Of a DNA stretch of 64,000 bases, positions 36,379 through 44,967 are shown piece by piece. Below the pieces are notes generated by a model. That model had not been told where the DNA came from. It was given only the letters and a program-made list of their open reading frames with translations, and did no database searches. This DNA is from Terriglobia bacterium (lineage in GTDB: Bacteria; Acidobacteriota; Terriglobia; Acidiferrales; UBA7541). Position numbers and translations under genes: made by a program. Location of the stretch: positions 1 through 64,000 of the forward strand of contig JAIQEW010000021.1 in the NCBI GenBank assembly GCA_020073605.1, in the 5' to 3' direction. How positions within the stretch are numbered: the stretch's first letter is position 1; each line of letters opens with the position of its first letter.

Positions 36379-37116
36379 ATGGCCGCACTTGATGGCAGGG
36401 AAATCAACCCGGTGAATCTCTCGGAACAAAATCAGTGGAAGAAGGCCGCGGCCGAAGAGGCCTTGAAGCTGGTCGAGGACGGCATGGTCCTTGGACTCGG
36501 CACCGGCTCAACCGCTGCGTTTTTCGTGAGCGCGCTCGGGCGGCGCATCGCGGAAGACGGCCTGCGAATCACGGCCGTTCCGACATCGGTGCAAACGGAA
36601 ACCCAGGCCCATAGCCTGAAGCTCCCGCTGACGAGCCTCGCGCAGCACGCTCAAATCGACCTCACGATTGACGGCGCCGACGAGGTGGAGCTTGGAACGC
36701 TTTACTTGATCAAGGGACATGGCGGGGCGCTGCTGCGCGAGAAGATTGTCGCGGCGGCGAGCAAGCGGATGGTGGTCATTGCGGACGAATCGAAGCTGGT
36801 CGAGCGGCTCGGCTCGCTGGTTTCGGTTCCGATCGAAGTGGTGCGATTCGGCTGGCAAGCCACCGGCAGAAGGCTTACGGAGCTCGGCGGCAATCCCTCG
36901 CTGCGCCTCGGATCGGACAAGAAGCCGTACGTGACGGACAGCGGAAACTACATCATGGACTGCGCGTTCGGTCCCATCGAAAAACCGAAGGAAATCGCGC
37001 ACCACCTCGACCACGTGGTTGGCGCGGTCGAGCACGGGCTATTCCTCGGATACACGCAGGAAGTGATTGTCGGCGGGCGCGAAGGCGTGCAGACGCTCAA
37101 GAAGACCGGCAGCTGA
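36379..37116 (+). CDS. rpiA: Ribose-5-phosphate isomerase A
   Basis: Interconverts ribose-5-phosphate and ribulose-5-phosphate. 245 residues from ATG 36379, with the substrate motifs GLGTGSTA (39-46), TIDGADEVE (96-104) and the catalytic KGHGGALLREK loop. The C-terminal QTLKKTG is typical. Alternatives are a TTG at 36352 and a GTG at 36412, the latter giving the usual ~235-residue length. Confidence 0.95.
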   Translation: MAALDGREINPVNLSEQNQWKKAAAEEALKLVEDGMVLGLGTGSTAAFFVSALGRRIAEDGLRITAVPTSVQTETQAHSLKLPLTSLAQHAQIDLTIDGADEVELGTLYLIKGHGGALLREKIVAAASKRMVVIADESKLVERLGSLVSVPIEVVRFGWQATGRRLTELGGNPSLRLGSDKKPYVTDSGNYIMDCAFGPIEKPKEIAHHLDHVVGAVEHGLFLGYTQEVIVGGREGVQTLKKTGS

Positions 37117-37202
37117 GACTCAAGAGCCGCGAGAGAGCGGCCAGGGTGCAGCCCGTAAGAGCCGCACCCTCCCCCCGGAACCGATCACCCCAGTCCCGGC
37201 CC

Positions 37203-37907
37203 CTAATTCTTCGCGGCGGCAACTGCTTTTGCTTGCGGGTACACGGCATCCAGCGCGCCCCACAGCGCCTTCAGGGTGCGCTCCGCGGCACAGAGCACCT
37301 CGAAAGTATCGGCGTCCTTGTGGTTCGCCAGCCAGCCGCGCCAGGCAGCGCGGTGGCGCACGTCGGCTTCCTCGTGCACGGCGAAATAGGCCAGTGCGCG
37401 CGGTTCCGTGATGCCATAAAAGCGGCGAAGCCCGGCAATCTTCTGGGAGGAGATCTCCGGCACCTGCGCTTCGTAGGCGTAGAAGGAAGCCACCGCCTGC
37501 GCGATCGTTCCCTGCGACGCCAGCTCGTCGAACGTATCGAGCAGCGCTGCGATCCCCGGAAGCGGGCGCGCATCCTCGAGCGCGGCGTCGCTCACACCGA
37601 GCGATTGCGCGAACTGGCGCCAAAGCATCGGGTGGGGCGCCGAAGCGTCGAGTTCCTCGGCGAGATTTTCCTCCACCAACGCGGCCAGCGGGCCGCTCGT
37701 CCGAGCCGCGAAATGCTTCAGATTCTCGGGAAATGCACGGACGTGTTGATAATACTGTTCCGCATAAAGCTGGAGCGATTCCTTTGAAAGTTTCCCCTCG
37801 GCCCACGCCTGATAGAAGGGGTGTTTCAGCAAATGGTGCTCTTGGATGAGTGCGTCGAGTGATTCCAAAAGAGTTTTCGATTTCGGTTCAGTGCGCTTCT
37901 TAAGCAT
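37203..37907 (-). CDS. CADD-family protein (TenA/PqqC-like non-heme di-metal oxygenase; pABA synthesis family)
   Basis: The 234-residue all-helical protein resembles Chlamydia CADD (CT610). That protein makes p-aminobenzoate from one of its own tyrosines and bypasses pabABC. Conserved here are the metal-ligand set E85, H92, E146, H178, D182 and H185 with the CADD spacing, the HPFYQAW tyrosine (Y32) at the position of the sacrificed Tyr27, and K156 at the position of the proposed amino-donor lysine. The EEADVRHR motif is diagnostic. It stands alone, convergent with rpiA. TenA or PqqC proper lack this combination. folP and folC lie in the same window. Confidence 0.85.
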   Translation of the reverse strand: MLKKRTEPKSKTLLESLDALIQEHHLLKHPFYQAWAEGKLSKESLQLYAEQYYQHVRAFPENLKHFAARTSGPLAALVEENLAEELDASAPHPMLWRQFAQSLGVSDAALEDARPLPGIAALLDTFDELASQGTIAQAVASFYAYEAQVPEISSQKIAGLRRFYGITEPRALAYFAVHEEADVRHRAAWRGWLANHKDADTFEVLCAAERTLKALWGALDAVYPQAKAVAAAKN

Positions 37908-38062
37908 TTCGTATTTCTAATTTCCCCTTTTCCCCTTGCTAGAATGACAGCGAATAAACCCGCGAAATATTACTCGAACCCCTGGGCGAAGTCCAGTTTA
38001 GGGAGCCTTTCCAGCGCGTTTCACGTGCTGCAACTTTCGTCCGGATCTGTCACACGACGGAT

Positions 38063-38581
38063 TTAGTGCAGGCCCGACCAATCGTCGGCGAGGAGGATCG
38101 AGTTGCTCGGATTCGAGGGGTCGTACTTCACGCTGGCGATCTGCCCCGAATTGACGCGCGTCAGGTGCAGGCGCTCTTCGAGGCCGGTGATGTCCTGCGC
38201 GGTCTCGTACGTCACTCCCGAAATTGCATACGTGTAGTAGAGAAGCTTTTGCGAGACGTGAGAAGAGGCGCCGTCATTGCGCCGGGAGAAGACTCCTGTG
38301 GTTCCAGCTTCCGCTTTGGCAGCGGCGGCCGCGCGGCCGTGGTCCACGATTTCCAGCACCTGGCCTTCGACGATGCGCCCGACGCGATTCAGATACGCGC
38401 GCCGCTCGCGTTCGATCTCGCTTGCGTCCACGGGCTTCCGCCGGAGCCAAAAGAATATTCCAGCGGCAGCCAGGACGACGAGCCCGGCCACGGGAAGCAG
38501 ATTGTGCCAATCAGAGAGGAAGTTTCTCAACCACGGTATAGTAACGCAGCACGGCGAATCTTCAAGCCATGTCGTGGGCAA
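38063..38581 (-). CDS. Membrane-anchored hypothetical protein (DUF3592-like)
   Basis: The open frame gives 172 residues from TTG 38581; a second TTG at 38530 (LRNFLSDWHNLL) may be the real start, because the first codons lie in a duplicated promoter module. There is one TM helix (LLPVAGLVVLAAAGIFFWLRR), then a soluble part YLNRVGRIVEGQVLEIVDHG..QKLLYYTYAISGVTYETAQDITG..VKYDPSNPSNSIL. That pattern (variable, then Y-x-V-x-G, then YDPxNPxxS) is typical of DUF3592-type proteins. Function is unknown. It reads in the same direction as the upstream oxidoreductase gene, 82 bp away. Confidence 0.7.
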   Translation of the reverse strand: MPTTWLEDSPCCVTIPWLRNFLSDWHNLLPVAGLVVLAAAGIFFWLRRKPVDASEIERERRAYLNRVGRIVEGQVLEIVDHGRAAAAAKAEAGTTGVFSRRNDGASSHVSQKLLYYTYAISGVTYETAQDITGLEERLHLTRVNSGQIASVKYDPSNPSNSILLADDWSGLH

Positions 38582-38599
38582 TGACGCAGGTCAATCAAC
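38492..38599 (-). repeat. Duplicated promoter module, copy A
   Basis: About 108 bp matching 40282-40393 at roughly 80-85%, same orientation. It spans the likely start of the DUF3592-like gene (minus strand). On the plus strand it contains ATGTCGTGG, the start of a 32-codon frame ending at 38667. Shared landmarks are GGGAAGCAGAT, GTTTCTCAAC, ACGGTAT, GTAACGCAG and AAGCCATGTCGTGG. Confidence 0.8.
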
Positions 38600-38663
38600 C
38601 TCTCTTCAGGCTCGTGGGTCACTTTGCGACAAGTGGCGTTTCGTCCGTGATGCGAGCGCGAAG

Positions 38664-40301
38664 CTAGGCAGCATCGCCGAGAACGGCCATTGCGGCATTG
38701 CGCCCATTGATGCCGATCACGCTGCCTCCCGGATGCGTGCATGCTCCGCACAAGTAGACGCCCGGCATGGGCGTGCGCGCCGAAAGCCGCTTTGACCACA
38801 TGTAGGGAGGCAGGCACTCACCCTGAAAAATGTGACCGCCGGTGAGTCCGACCCTCTGCTCGATATCCGGGGGACCGAGCACCTGGGTGTCGATGACAGC
38901 ACTCTCGATATTGGAGCAGAAGCGGCCAAGGGAATTGAGCGCGAGCCGGCGGACTTCCTCCCGCCGCTCATCCCAAGTGCCGCGCGCGAACTTGTACGGC
39001 ACATACTGCGCAAAAACGCTCATTGTGTGCTGCCCGCCAGTGGTAACGGTCGGATCATGGACACTCTGGAAGTACAGCTCGCACCATAGATGCTGAGGCA
39101 ATTCGCCGCGGCGTGCGGCGGCAAACGCCGCCTTCCACTCAACTTTGGTGAGTGGTGTGTTGATTTGTCCGTAGTGGTGCGGCTGATCAGTTCCGGGGCG
39201 CGCCGTGAAGTTGGGTAGCTCGCGGAGAAGCACGTTCAGCTTCACGGTGCAGCCCTCCATCGGAATCTCCTCGACGAGCTTGCGCCACTTGGGATCGGCC
39301 GAAGGGCCCAGCAGCCGCAGCGTCTGCCGTGGGTCGGCATTCGAGATCACGATTGGTGCAGCGATGAATTCGCCGCCCTCGAGGACCACGCCTTCGGCAG
39401 GCACGATCCGCGCGACGGGGACGCCGGTGGCGACCATCGCTCCCGCCTCTAGCGCGGCATCGCAAAAGTAGAACGAAACCATGCCCATGCCGCCCTTCAC
39501 GTAGCCCCACATGCCGGGCATCCCGCCCAATCGGCCGGACGAATGATGGAAGCGGATACTGGCGGTTCCTGCGTCGAATGGGCTCGCGTTGGTCCCAATC
39601 ACCCCTTGCCCGAGGTACGCCGTCTGCAGCCGTTCGTCACGCAAATAGTGTTCCACGAATTCGGCCATCGACCATTCGAAGAGCACGCGCTTCGCTTGTT
39701 CGTCATTTCCGAGCCGCGCTTCGATCTGTTGCCGGGTAGGAGGCTCGCCGATCCATAGATCGCCATCGCCTGGCGGGCGCAAAGCGTCGCGCAATCTACG
39801 GAGCACGTCACTCATCGCGCGCCAGCCTTCCACATCGCCCGGAGCGAGGTTGCGAATCTCGGCCTCGCACCGCTCGTCGCTGTCCCAGAGCTGCACGCTG
39901 GAGCCATCGTGGAATGGGACAAACAATCCATTTACCGCAGGTGTCCACTGAAAGCCGCGCTCGGGTAGATTCAACTCTGAGCCAACCAGGGGATGCAGCA
40001 GTCCGGCCAGATACGCGCATGGCGACATGCGAACGCCGGGAAAGGGCTCCTCGATGGTGCAGGCGCCGCCCACTCGCGTGCGGCTCTCCAGCACCAGCAC
40101 CCGCTTGCCCGCACGTGCCAGGTACGCCGCGCAGGCCAGGCCGTTGTGGCCGGCTCCGACGATCGCCACATCCCAGCGGCGCGAGGCCAATTCACGGACG
40201 GGAGCGGGCAATCCGATTTCGCCGAGGGCGGCGGCCGTGGGTGAGGTCACGGCCGTAGTATCTACCGTGGAGCGCCAAGTTGGGAAGCAGATCGTGCCCA
40301 T
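38664..40301 (-). CDS. FAD-dependent oxidoreductase, CrtI / phytoene dehydrogenase-related
   Basis: The 545-residue flavoprotein has the dinucleotide-binding motif DVAIVGAGHNGLACAAYLARAGKRVLVLE (~44-72; GAGHNG at 49-54), the second FAD segment SRTRVGGACTIEE, and a C-terminal ATG-like FAD motif around GVYLCGACTHPGGSVIGINGRNAA. This is the COG1233 family: carotenoid desaturases, isomerases and uncharacterised relatives. No carotenoid genes are nearby, so the substrate is open. The start ATG (40301) lies inside copy B of a duplicated promoter module; the N-terminal 40 residues look non-conserved. Confidence 0.9.
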   Translation of the reverse strand: MGTICFPTWRSTVDTTAVTSPTAAALGEIGLPAPVRELASRRWDVAIVGAGHNGLACAAYLARAGKRVLVLESRTRVGGACTIEEPFPGVRMSPCAYLAGLLHPLVGSELNLPERGFQWTPAVNGLFVPFHDGSSVQLWDSDERCEAEIRNLAPGDVEGWRAMSDVLRRLRDALRPPGDGDLWIGEPPTRQQIEARLGNDEQAKRVLFEWSMAEFVEHYLRDERLQTAYLGQGVIGTNASPFDAGTASIRFHHSSGRLGGMPGMWGYVKGGMGMVSFYFCDAALEAGAMVATGVPVARIVPAEGVVLEGGEFIAAPIVISNADPRQTLRLLGPSADPKWRKLVEEIPMEGCTVKLNVLLRELPNFTARPGTDQPHHYGQINTPLTKVEWKAAFAAARRGELPQHLWCELYFQSVHDPTVTTGGQHTMSVFAQYVPYKFARGTWDERREEVRRLALNSLGRFCSNIESAVIDTQVLGPPDIEQRVGLTGGHIFQGECLPPYMWSKRLSARTPMPGVYLCGACTHPGGSVIGINGRNAAMAVLGDAA

Positions 40302-40393
40302 CGGAAGGGACGTTTCTCAACGACGGTATGGTAAGTAACGCAGTCCGGTGATTCTTGAAGCCATGTCGTGGCCCATGGCGCAGGTCAGTCAAC
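40282..40393 (-). repeat. Duplicated promoter module, copy B
   Basis: About 112 bp, direct repeat of 38492-38599 with a 4-bp insertion after ACGGTATG. It covers the start codon of the CrtI-like gene on the minus strand and the start of a small plus-strand frame at 40363, so it behaves as a divergent promoter unit. Confidence 0.8.
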
Positions 40394-40545
40394 GCGAATT
40401 GATTGAGATTCGCGGTGCGCATTGGGGGATGACATCCGCCATAAACTACACAGAAGTTTCGCTAGTGACCGGAACACAGTATTACAAAGTGCGTGTCTAC
40501 GGACTGATTGTATATTTCAGTTCCGAGGGAAAGGTCCTTGAATGA
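40363..40545 (+). CDS. Small hypothetical protein (60 aa)
   Basis: It opens MSWPMAQVSQRELIEIRG and ends in an amphipathic beta-like tail, QYYKVRVYGLIVYFSSEGKVLE, that looks like folded protein, not frame noise. Its 3' end overlaps the tail of the convergent beta-propeller gene by 29 bp. The first ten codons lie in promoter module B; module A encodes the related MSWAMTQVNQ start, then stops at codon 33. Function is unknown and translation unproven. Confidence 0.4.
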   Translation: MSWPMAQVSQRELIEIRGAHWGMTSAINYTEVSLVTGTQYYKVRVYGLIVYFSSEGKVLE

Positions 40546-42157
40546 GACCGTTATCGAAGTCCGCAATCCACGCGCTGTTGGTCGTATCGACGGCAATACC
40601 AGAGATTTGTCCACCACTCAGAGATTGCATGTTAGATGGTGGGTTCTCGCCAAGATTGTCAGATCGTGAATAGAATAGCACTTTCTTCCCTGATGCCAGA
40701 AGAACATGATTGGGGTCAGTCGCGATCGAATGGACTACGCCGACATTTGAGACCAGAGGCCGTATTTTGCCCTCAGGAACGGAGATCGCATAAGCGGTTC
40801 CAGACTCGTTGGCATACAGCAAGCGTCGTCCGCTACTATCAAAAGTCAGCACACCGCCTCGATCGATTTGGTTGAAAGACCAGCTTTTGGGCGAAGAAGA
40901 GTCCCAGTTCGACCAATACCGAATCTCCTTCTTGCCGGGGAGCACCAAATAGACTGTGTTTCCATCCGCTGCGATGCCGTCACATCCTCCTCCCCCAACG
41001 AGGATTAAACGTTGAGAAGTCTTTCTGCTGGCAAGCGAAAACTTGTAGACGGTGCATCCAATTGAATTATTCGAACTTGTAAAGAGGAATTCAGAGTTAG
41101 CCGTTAGTTCGGCTGGTCGGTCTACACGTTTCAGTTGAAACAATGTTTCTAGGTGAATCCCCTGCCGATCAATTCTGACTCTTGATACGGCCCCATCGTA
41201 GTCGAGTACGAAGAGCCCCGCAGCCGGATGAAAGGTAAGATCAACAGGGCCCCAATGTTTCTGTTGGTATACAGTCATAGTTGGACGTATGTCTTGAATT
41301 TCTCTGCTTAGCCGAAGCAGAGTGTAGTAGCTGTACGTAGCAGAATTCTTGTCATAACTGAAAAACGTGTCTTGGATAGATGCAGCATCTTTAATGGAAG
41401 TAATACCACTTCGCTCTGCACTATATGGCTCTCCGGGCATCAACGCTGAAGAGGCTTTGTTGATCGCATCATTGAGCGAGTTAGTCTTCGCACCGGACAG
41501 GGATGCGTCGCTAGCTGTTCCGAGAAAATAGAAACTGCGATCATCCGATGGGAGTTTCGTGATCCAAGCGGGAGCAGGGGAACTGGACTGCGCGTAAACG
41601 AGTGGCAGGCCGAGAGTGAGAACCACTTGACTGCCAGCCCGGACTGATTGGGCCGAACCATTTCCTTCGAGGCTCTTGCTGATCTGGTTGAAGGCGTCCA
41701 CGTTTTTGGCAAACTCTGACGTGAACACCTTCAGATCCTCGGCATTCGGTTGCGCTAATTCGTAGTTCGCAACTATGTTGGTTAACTTTCTTACGATGCC
41801 TTGTCCCTCACTCGCGGCGTATTGGAAGCTTCGATAATCCGCAGAAAAGACTAGGGTGCTGATTAGGGTGCATGTGCTCGTGACGATTCCCAAGAACATG
41901 ATGGGGGCTTTGGTCCATTTTTCATCTGATTTGCGAAAGGCGGTAATGAGAATTCCGACAACACCGATCACGACGACAAGGGTAATTTGAATATATGCGT
42001 GGCGTTCCCAGACTCCTATCTGCTGCTGGAAATCTTGAATCTCCATCTCGAATTTCTTGAGCGGACTATTGACCGGAGTTTGTGCCTTGAGCAGGATCGG
42101 ATCAAGGCTCACGGCGATGAAGATAAGAACCGTGCAAAGTAGGCGCACTTGTTTCAA
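40517..42157 (-). CDS. Secreted/membrane protein: LPP20-like domain plus WD/NHL-type beta-propeller
   Basis: 546 residues from a TTG whose ribosome binding site, GGAGGTGATC, is 8 bp upstream. The frame reaches 42316 but lacks a site there. Order: signal sequence (VRLLCTVLIFIAVSLDPILLKAQ), coiled segment, two TM helices (ITLVVVIGVVGILITAF; FLGIVTSTCTLISTLVFSA), a SSPAPAWITKLPSDDRSFYFLGTASD segment resembling LPP20/YfiO-type P-D-x-x-Y-F-x-G-x-A domains (~205-290), then ~270 residues of repeating beta-blades (LFVLDYDGAVSRVRID; GGVLTFDSSGRRLLYANESG; QISGIAVDTTNSAWIADFDNG). It is clearly more AT-rich than its neighbours, suggesting transfer. Function is unknown. Confidence 0.75.
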   Translation of the reverse strand: MKQVRLLCTVLIFIAVSLDPILLKAQTPVNSPLKKFEMEIQDFQQQIGVWERHAYIQITLVVVIGVVGILITAFRKSDEKWTKAPIMFLGIVTSTCTLISTLVFSADYRSFQYAASEGQGIVRKLTNIVANYELAQPNAEDLKVFTSEFAKNVDAFNQISKSLEGNGSAQSVRAGSQVVLTLGLPLVYAQSSSPAPAWITKLPSDDRSFYFLGTASDASLSGAKTNSLNDAINKASSALMPGEPYSAERSGITSIKDAASIQDTFFSYDKNSATYSYYTLLRLSREIQDIRPTMTVYQQKHWGPVDLTFHPAAGLFVLDYDGAVSRVRIDRQGIHLETLFQLKRVDRPAELTANSEFLFTSSNNSIGCTVYKFSLASRKTSQRLILVGGGGCDGIAADGNTVYLVLPGKKEIRYWSNWDSSSPKSWSFNQIDRGGVLTFDSSGRRLLYANESGTAYAISVPEGKIRPLVSNVGVVHSIATDPNHVLLASGKKVLFYSRSDNLGENPPSNMQSLSGGQISGIAVDTTNSAWIADFDNGLIQGPFPRN

Positions 42158-42599
42158 GGAGATCACCTCCGATGCGTCAAGGTACTCTCGGATTACGGGA
42201 GCAGTATAGTGCCTATCAACTAATATGTGGGTAATAGTTTCAGGTTCTGCAGCGGTCGGGGGCCTTAGTCGTGGGTCGTAAACTCCAAAGTCCTGATTAA
42301 AGCGCCTACCCGACAAGTGCCCCCGGCTCCCCAGAAGTCCCGTTCTGGGAAGTTGCCGGCCCCGGTGATGCTTGCGACCGATTCTGGTCGGATCACGGCA
42401 TACTCGGAAGTAATCCGCTTGGCTGCAACCGCCTACTCAGGAAACTGACACATTACCCGCTTCAGGTCTATTCCAACGGACGCGAGACAGTAGAAGAAAT
42501 TCAGAGTGTGTATGACGATGTCGGTTTGGAACTTCAGGGGCTAAAGCCCTGAGTGATTCCAGACTCTATGTCGTGGCTTCAGCCACGACATACAAAGAT
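42158..42599. other. 442-bp gap holding a start-less open frame and a REP-like hairpin doublet
   Basis: On the plus strand, 42299-42552 is open for 84 codons and reads like the tail of a protein (VPFWEVAGPGDACDRFWSDHG.. ending LELQGLKP), but it has no start codon and no recognisable family. Its stop lies inside the first hairpin of a REP-like doublet (42535-42590). The rest should contain the promoter of the minus-strand beta-propeller gene. Confidence 0.4.
42535..42590. repeat. REP-like hairpin doublet
   Basis: Two adjacent hairpins: CAGGGGCTAAAGCCCTG (42535-42551, one bulge) and TGTCGTGGC-TTCA-GCCACGACA (42569-42590, perfect 9-bp stem). The layout is typical of bacterial interspersed REP doublets and unrelated in sequence to the REPs around the RAYT gene. 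It lies immediately beyond the truncated fumarylacetoacetase-family gene. Confidence 0.7.
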
Positions 42600-43271
42600 T
42601 CAGGAGTTCCTACAGAACACAAGGTCGATGGGGAAGATCATTTCCTTGACGAGGCCGGACTGCTTCTGCACACCGTTGACGAACGTTTCGACGGCGGCAT
42701 CAGGCGAGGGGCGCTCGGTCTCGAGCACCGGGCCGAACGGGCAGAATGTATCGAACCCCTTGCCGCGTGTGAACTGCACGTCGGCCTTCTGAAGATCGCG
42801 TGCGGTGACGTCGTTCAAGCACGTGTAGCCGGCGATGTAGGGCTTCGGGTCGTCATTCGGGCCGAGACGCGCGCAGCGGCGGCTGATGATGACTGCAAGC
42901 TCGCCTTCGTGGTCCACGCGCTTTGAACTCGGGGGCAGGACAATCGAATCCTCCGGCGAAATGATGGAAGAGGGCGGCTTCAGGAAGATCAGAGGTTCTT
43001 TGGGTACGCTGCTGCCCATTTCGGAGATGTGCTCGTGATAGTTTCGCCCGACGCAGACGATCTTCGTCGGCGCCGACGGCGGCAGAAACTTCACGTCTTC
43101 CACCTTCCATTGGCGGCCGGTCTGCTCGCGCGGGCCCCAGAGCTCGCCCGAAATTTCGCGGATGACGCCGCCCTCGACGATTCCGGCGTGTGAATTCGCG
43201 TGAGCTTCCTGCGCCGTCTGGCGCGGATGCTTGGCGGAAAATTCGAGTGGTTGGAAGCGGCAGAGTTTCAT
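42600..43271 (-). pseudogene. Fumarylacetoacetate hydrolase-family protein, C-terminally truncated
   Basis: 223 residues with the family core: KIVCVGRNYHEHISEMG, the metal-site DHEGELAVII, GYTCLNDVTARDLQ and GKGFDTFCPFGP. It ends abruptly at MIFPIDLVFCRNS. Family members continue with about 40-50 residues including the T-G-T-P-x-G-V-G loop, absent here. The break is next to the REP doublet at 42535-42590. The start overlaps the upstream membrane-protein gene by 4 bp, so the 5' side is intact. It may be inactive, or a still stable short version. Confidence 0.75.
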
Positions 43272-43759
43272 CGGCTATGACGGACTGCTTCGGTTGGAGC
43301 CTTTCGAGCCGGCACGATCGGATGGCGCCGCGCGTGCAGAATCATTTCAACTACCCACGATCCCACAGCACAGAGTCCATACACGATGGCTCCTTCAACC
43401 AGCGCTTCGAACGGGGTGCGCAGGACCTGAAAAATATTTCGAAAATAGATCCCCGCAAGATCGTAAGCCCCCACGAAGAGCACCCATCCTACCATAGACG
43501 CGCCGAACATCTGCACGGGGCGGTCCAAAAATCGGATGATGGGAACCAGCATCAGGAGGACGAAAACAGTGTAGAAGGCCGCGTTCCGCTCGAACGCATA
43601 ACGCTCGAGCGAGGGGAATCGATTGGCCACAACGAGGCTTGCGAACATGACGATCACGAGCAGGGCAGCGGTGTACAGACCCGTCCGGATTGGATTCCGG
43701 GAGGAATGAATCTCGCTCGCACCGCTAGGTTCGTTTGGCTGTGCGTTCGTATCCGTCAT
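43268..43759 (-). CDS. Integral membrane protein of unknown function
   Basis: A 163-residue protein with about four helices: GLYTAALLVIVMFASLVVANRF, FYTVFVLLMLVPIIRFL, FGASMVGWVLFVGAYDLAGIYF and EALVEGAIVYGLCAVGSWVVEMIL. The N-terminus is polar and the C-terminus basic (HARRHPIVPARKAPTEAVRHSR), suggesting a cytoplasmic tail. Both ends overlap neighbours by 4 bp: its ATG with the FN3 lipoprotein stop, its stop with the FAH-family start. The three form one coupled unit. I do not recognise the family. Confidence 0.75.
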   Translation of the reverse strand: MTDTNAQPNEPSGASEIHSSRNPIRTGLYTAALLVIVMFASLVVANRFPSLERYAFERNAAFYTVFVLLMLVPIIRFLDRPVQMFGASMVGWVLFVGAYDLAGIYFRNIFQVLRTPFEALVEGAIVYGLCAVGSWVVEMILHARRHPIVPARKAPTEAVRHSR

Positions 43760-44883
43760 GGCGCCGGCTGGCCTTCGGCCGGCGCGCCTCCGGAGACGGC
43801 AGCGCTCGGTGCGCTTTCGTTCCCCGAGCGATCTGCGGCAGTGACACTGTAGAAGTAACGGCGGCCGGGCAAGCCATTCATATCGCGGAAAGCAGGCGTA
43901 AGCAACGACTCGGCGTTCAGGCGTGTTCCCAGAACGCCAACCTGCTCACTTCGATAGACGTTGTAACCGGCGATATCGGTTTCAGGGCTGATCGCCCAGG
44001 AAAGCTCCAGATGCGCTGCCGCTTCGGCCTGCGCCGGAACCAGCACGACCACCAGTCCCTGCGGAGCAGTCGGCGGAAATGTGTCCTTAGCCGTCACCGT
44101 GAGCGCATTCGAATCGCCCGATTGGAGCGCGCCGCCCGGTGTCTGCACGACGCTGCGGATCATGTAAACGTACGTCTTGCCGAACTCAAAGTTCGAATCG
44201 CTGAATGATGCCGAGGCTGCATCCGGCTCGCCGATGAGAGCGGGCGAGGATTTCGCGGCGGCGGTTGCGCCCGGCTCTCCTTCCGCTCGATAGACACGAT
44301 AGCCAGCGATAGGGAGTGCCGTTCCGCCGGTTGTCGTCTGCGGCGCGGTCCACGTGAGCACGATGGCGGGATGCGTGACCTCAGCCTTCAGGTCGCTGAT
44401 GGAATTCGGCAAGGGATAGATGTACAGGCCAGCGGAATTCGAATCCGCGGAGGATTTTTTTGCCGATGCGCGAGTCCGGACGGTGTAAGAGGCCATAAGA
44501 GCAGTGCCCGGAGCAAAGGCGGTGGCAGGGATCGGATCGATGTAGCGGATGCGGCCCTGCGTCGCATAGCTGGCGACCATGGCCGGCGGAATCGTCGCGA
44601 GCAGCGCGGGCTGCATCGACGCGGCGCGCGATTCTCCGGGCGGCACTGTGGGCGCCGCGAAAGCGCGGTAAATCTCAATTGCAGGAGGCTGTTCGAGCGG
44701 CCGGTGGTCCACCGTTTCCGTTGGCAGCGTGAACGTGAGGACGACGTCGCTTCCCGACTGCGCGGCGGCAAGGTCCGTGACAGCTTGCGGGACGCGCGCC
44801 TTTCGCTCGTAGGGATCGCCCGGGGAAGCGCAGCCGCCCAGGACGACCGAAAGCAGGAGAATGGAAAAGAGAAAAGAGGACAT
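43756..44883 (-). CDS. Fibronectin type III-repeat lipoprotein
   Basis: 375 residues from ATG 44883, giving MSSFLFSILLLSVVLGGC with lipobox LGGC; the frame extends to 44949 but that start would bury the signal. At least three FN3-like domains follow, each with the A-x-x-x-G-x-D-V-x-L-x-x and Y-x-V-Y-R pattern (AIEIYRAF; IAGYRVYRAEGEPG; IAGYNVYRSEQVG) and a RRYFYSVTAADRSGNESAPS terminus. It is probably a surface or periplasmic lipoprotein in protein or polysaccharide contact. It follows hslU by 84 bp. Confidence 0.85.
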   Translation of the reverse strand: MSSFLFSILLLSVVLGGCASPGDPYERKARVPQAVTDLAAAQSGSDVVLTFTLPTETVDHRPLEQPPAIEIYRAFAAPTVPPGESRAASMQPALLATIPPAMVASYATQGRIRYIDPIPATAFAPGTALMASYTVRTRASAKKSSADSNSAGLYIYPLPNSISDLKAEVTHPAIVLTWTAPQTTTGGTALPIAGYRVYRAEGEPGATAAAKSSPALIGEPDAASASFSDSNFEFGKTYVYMIRSVVQTPGGALQSGDSNALTVTAKDTFPPTAPQGLVVVLVPAQAEAAAHLELSWAISPETDIAGYNVYRSEQVGVLGTRLNAESLLTPAFRDMNGLPGRRYFYSVTAADRSGNESAPSAAVSGGAPAEGQPAP

Positions 44884-44967
44884 CGGCGAGGAAATCGATA
44901 CGGTTCTGGGGCGCGCGCTGGGAGCGCCTTCCCATTTTCGATTTTCCATCTTCGAGTTTCGCGCCTT

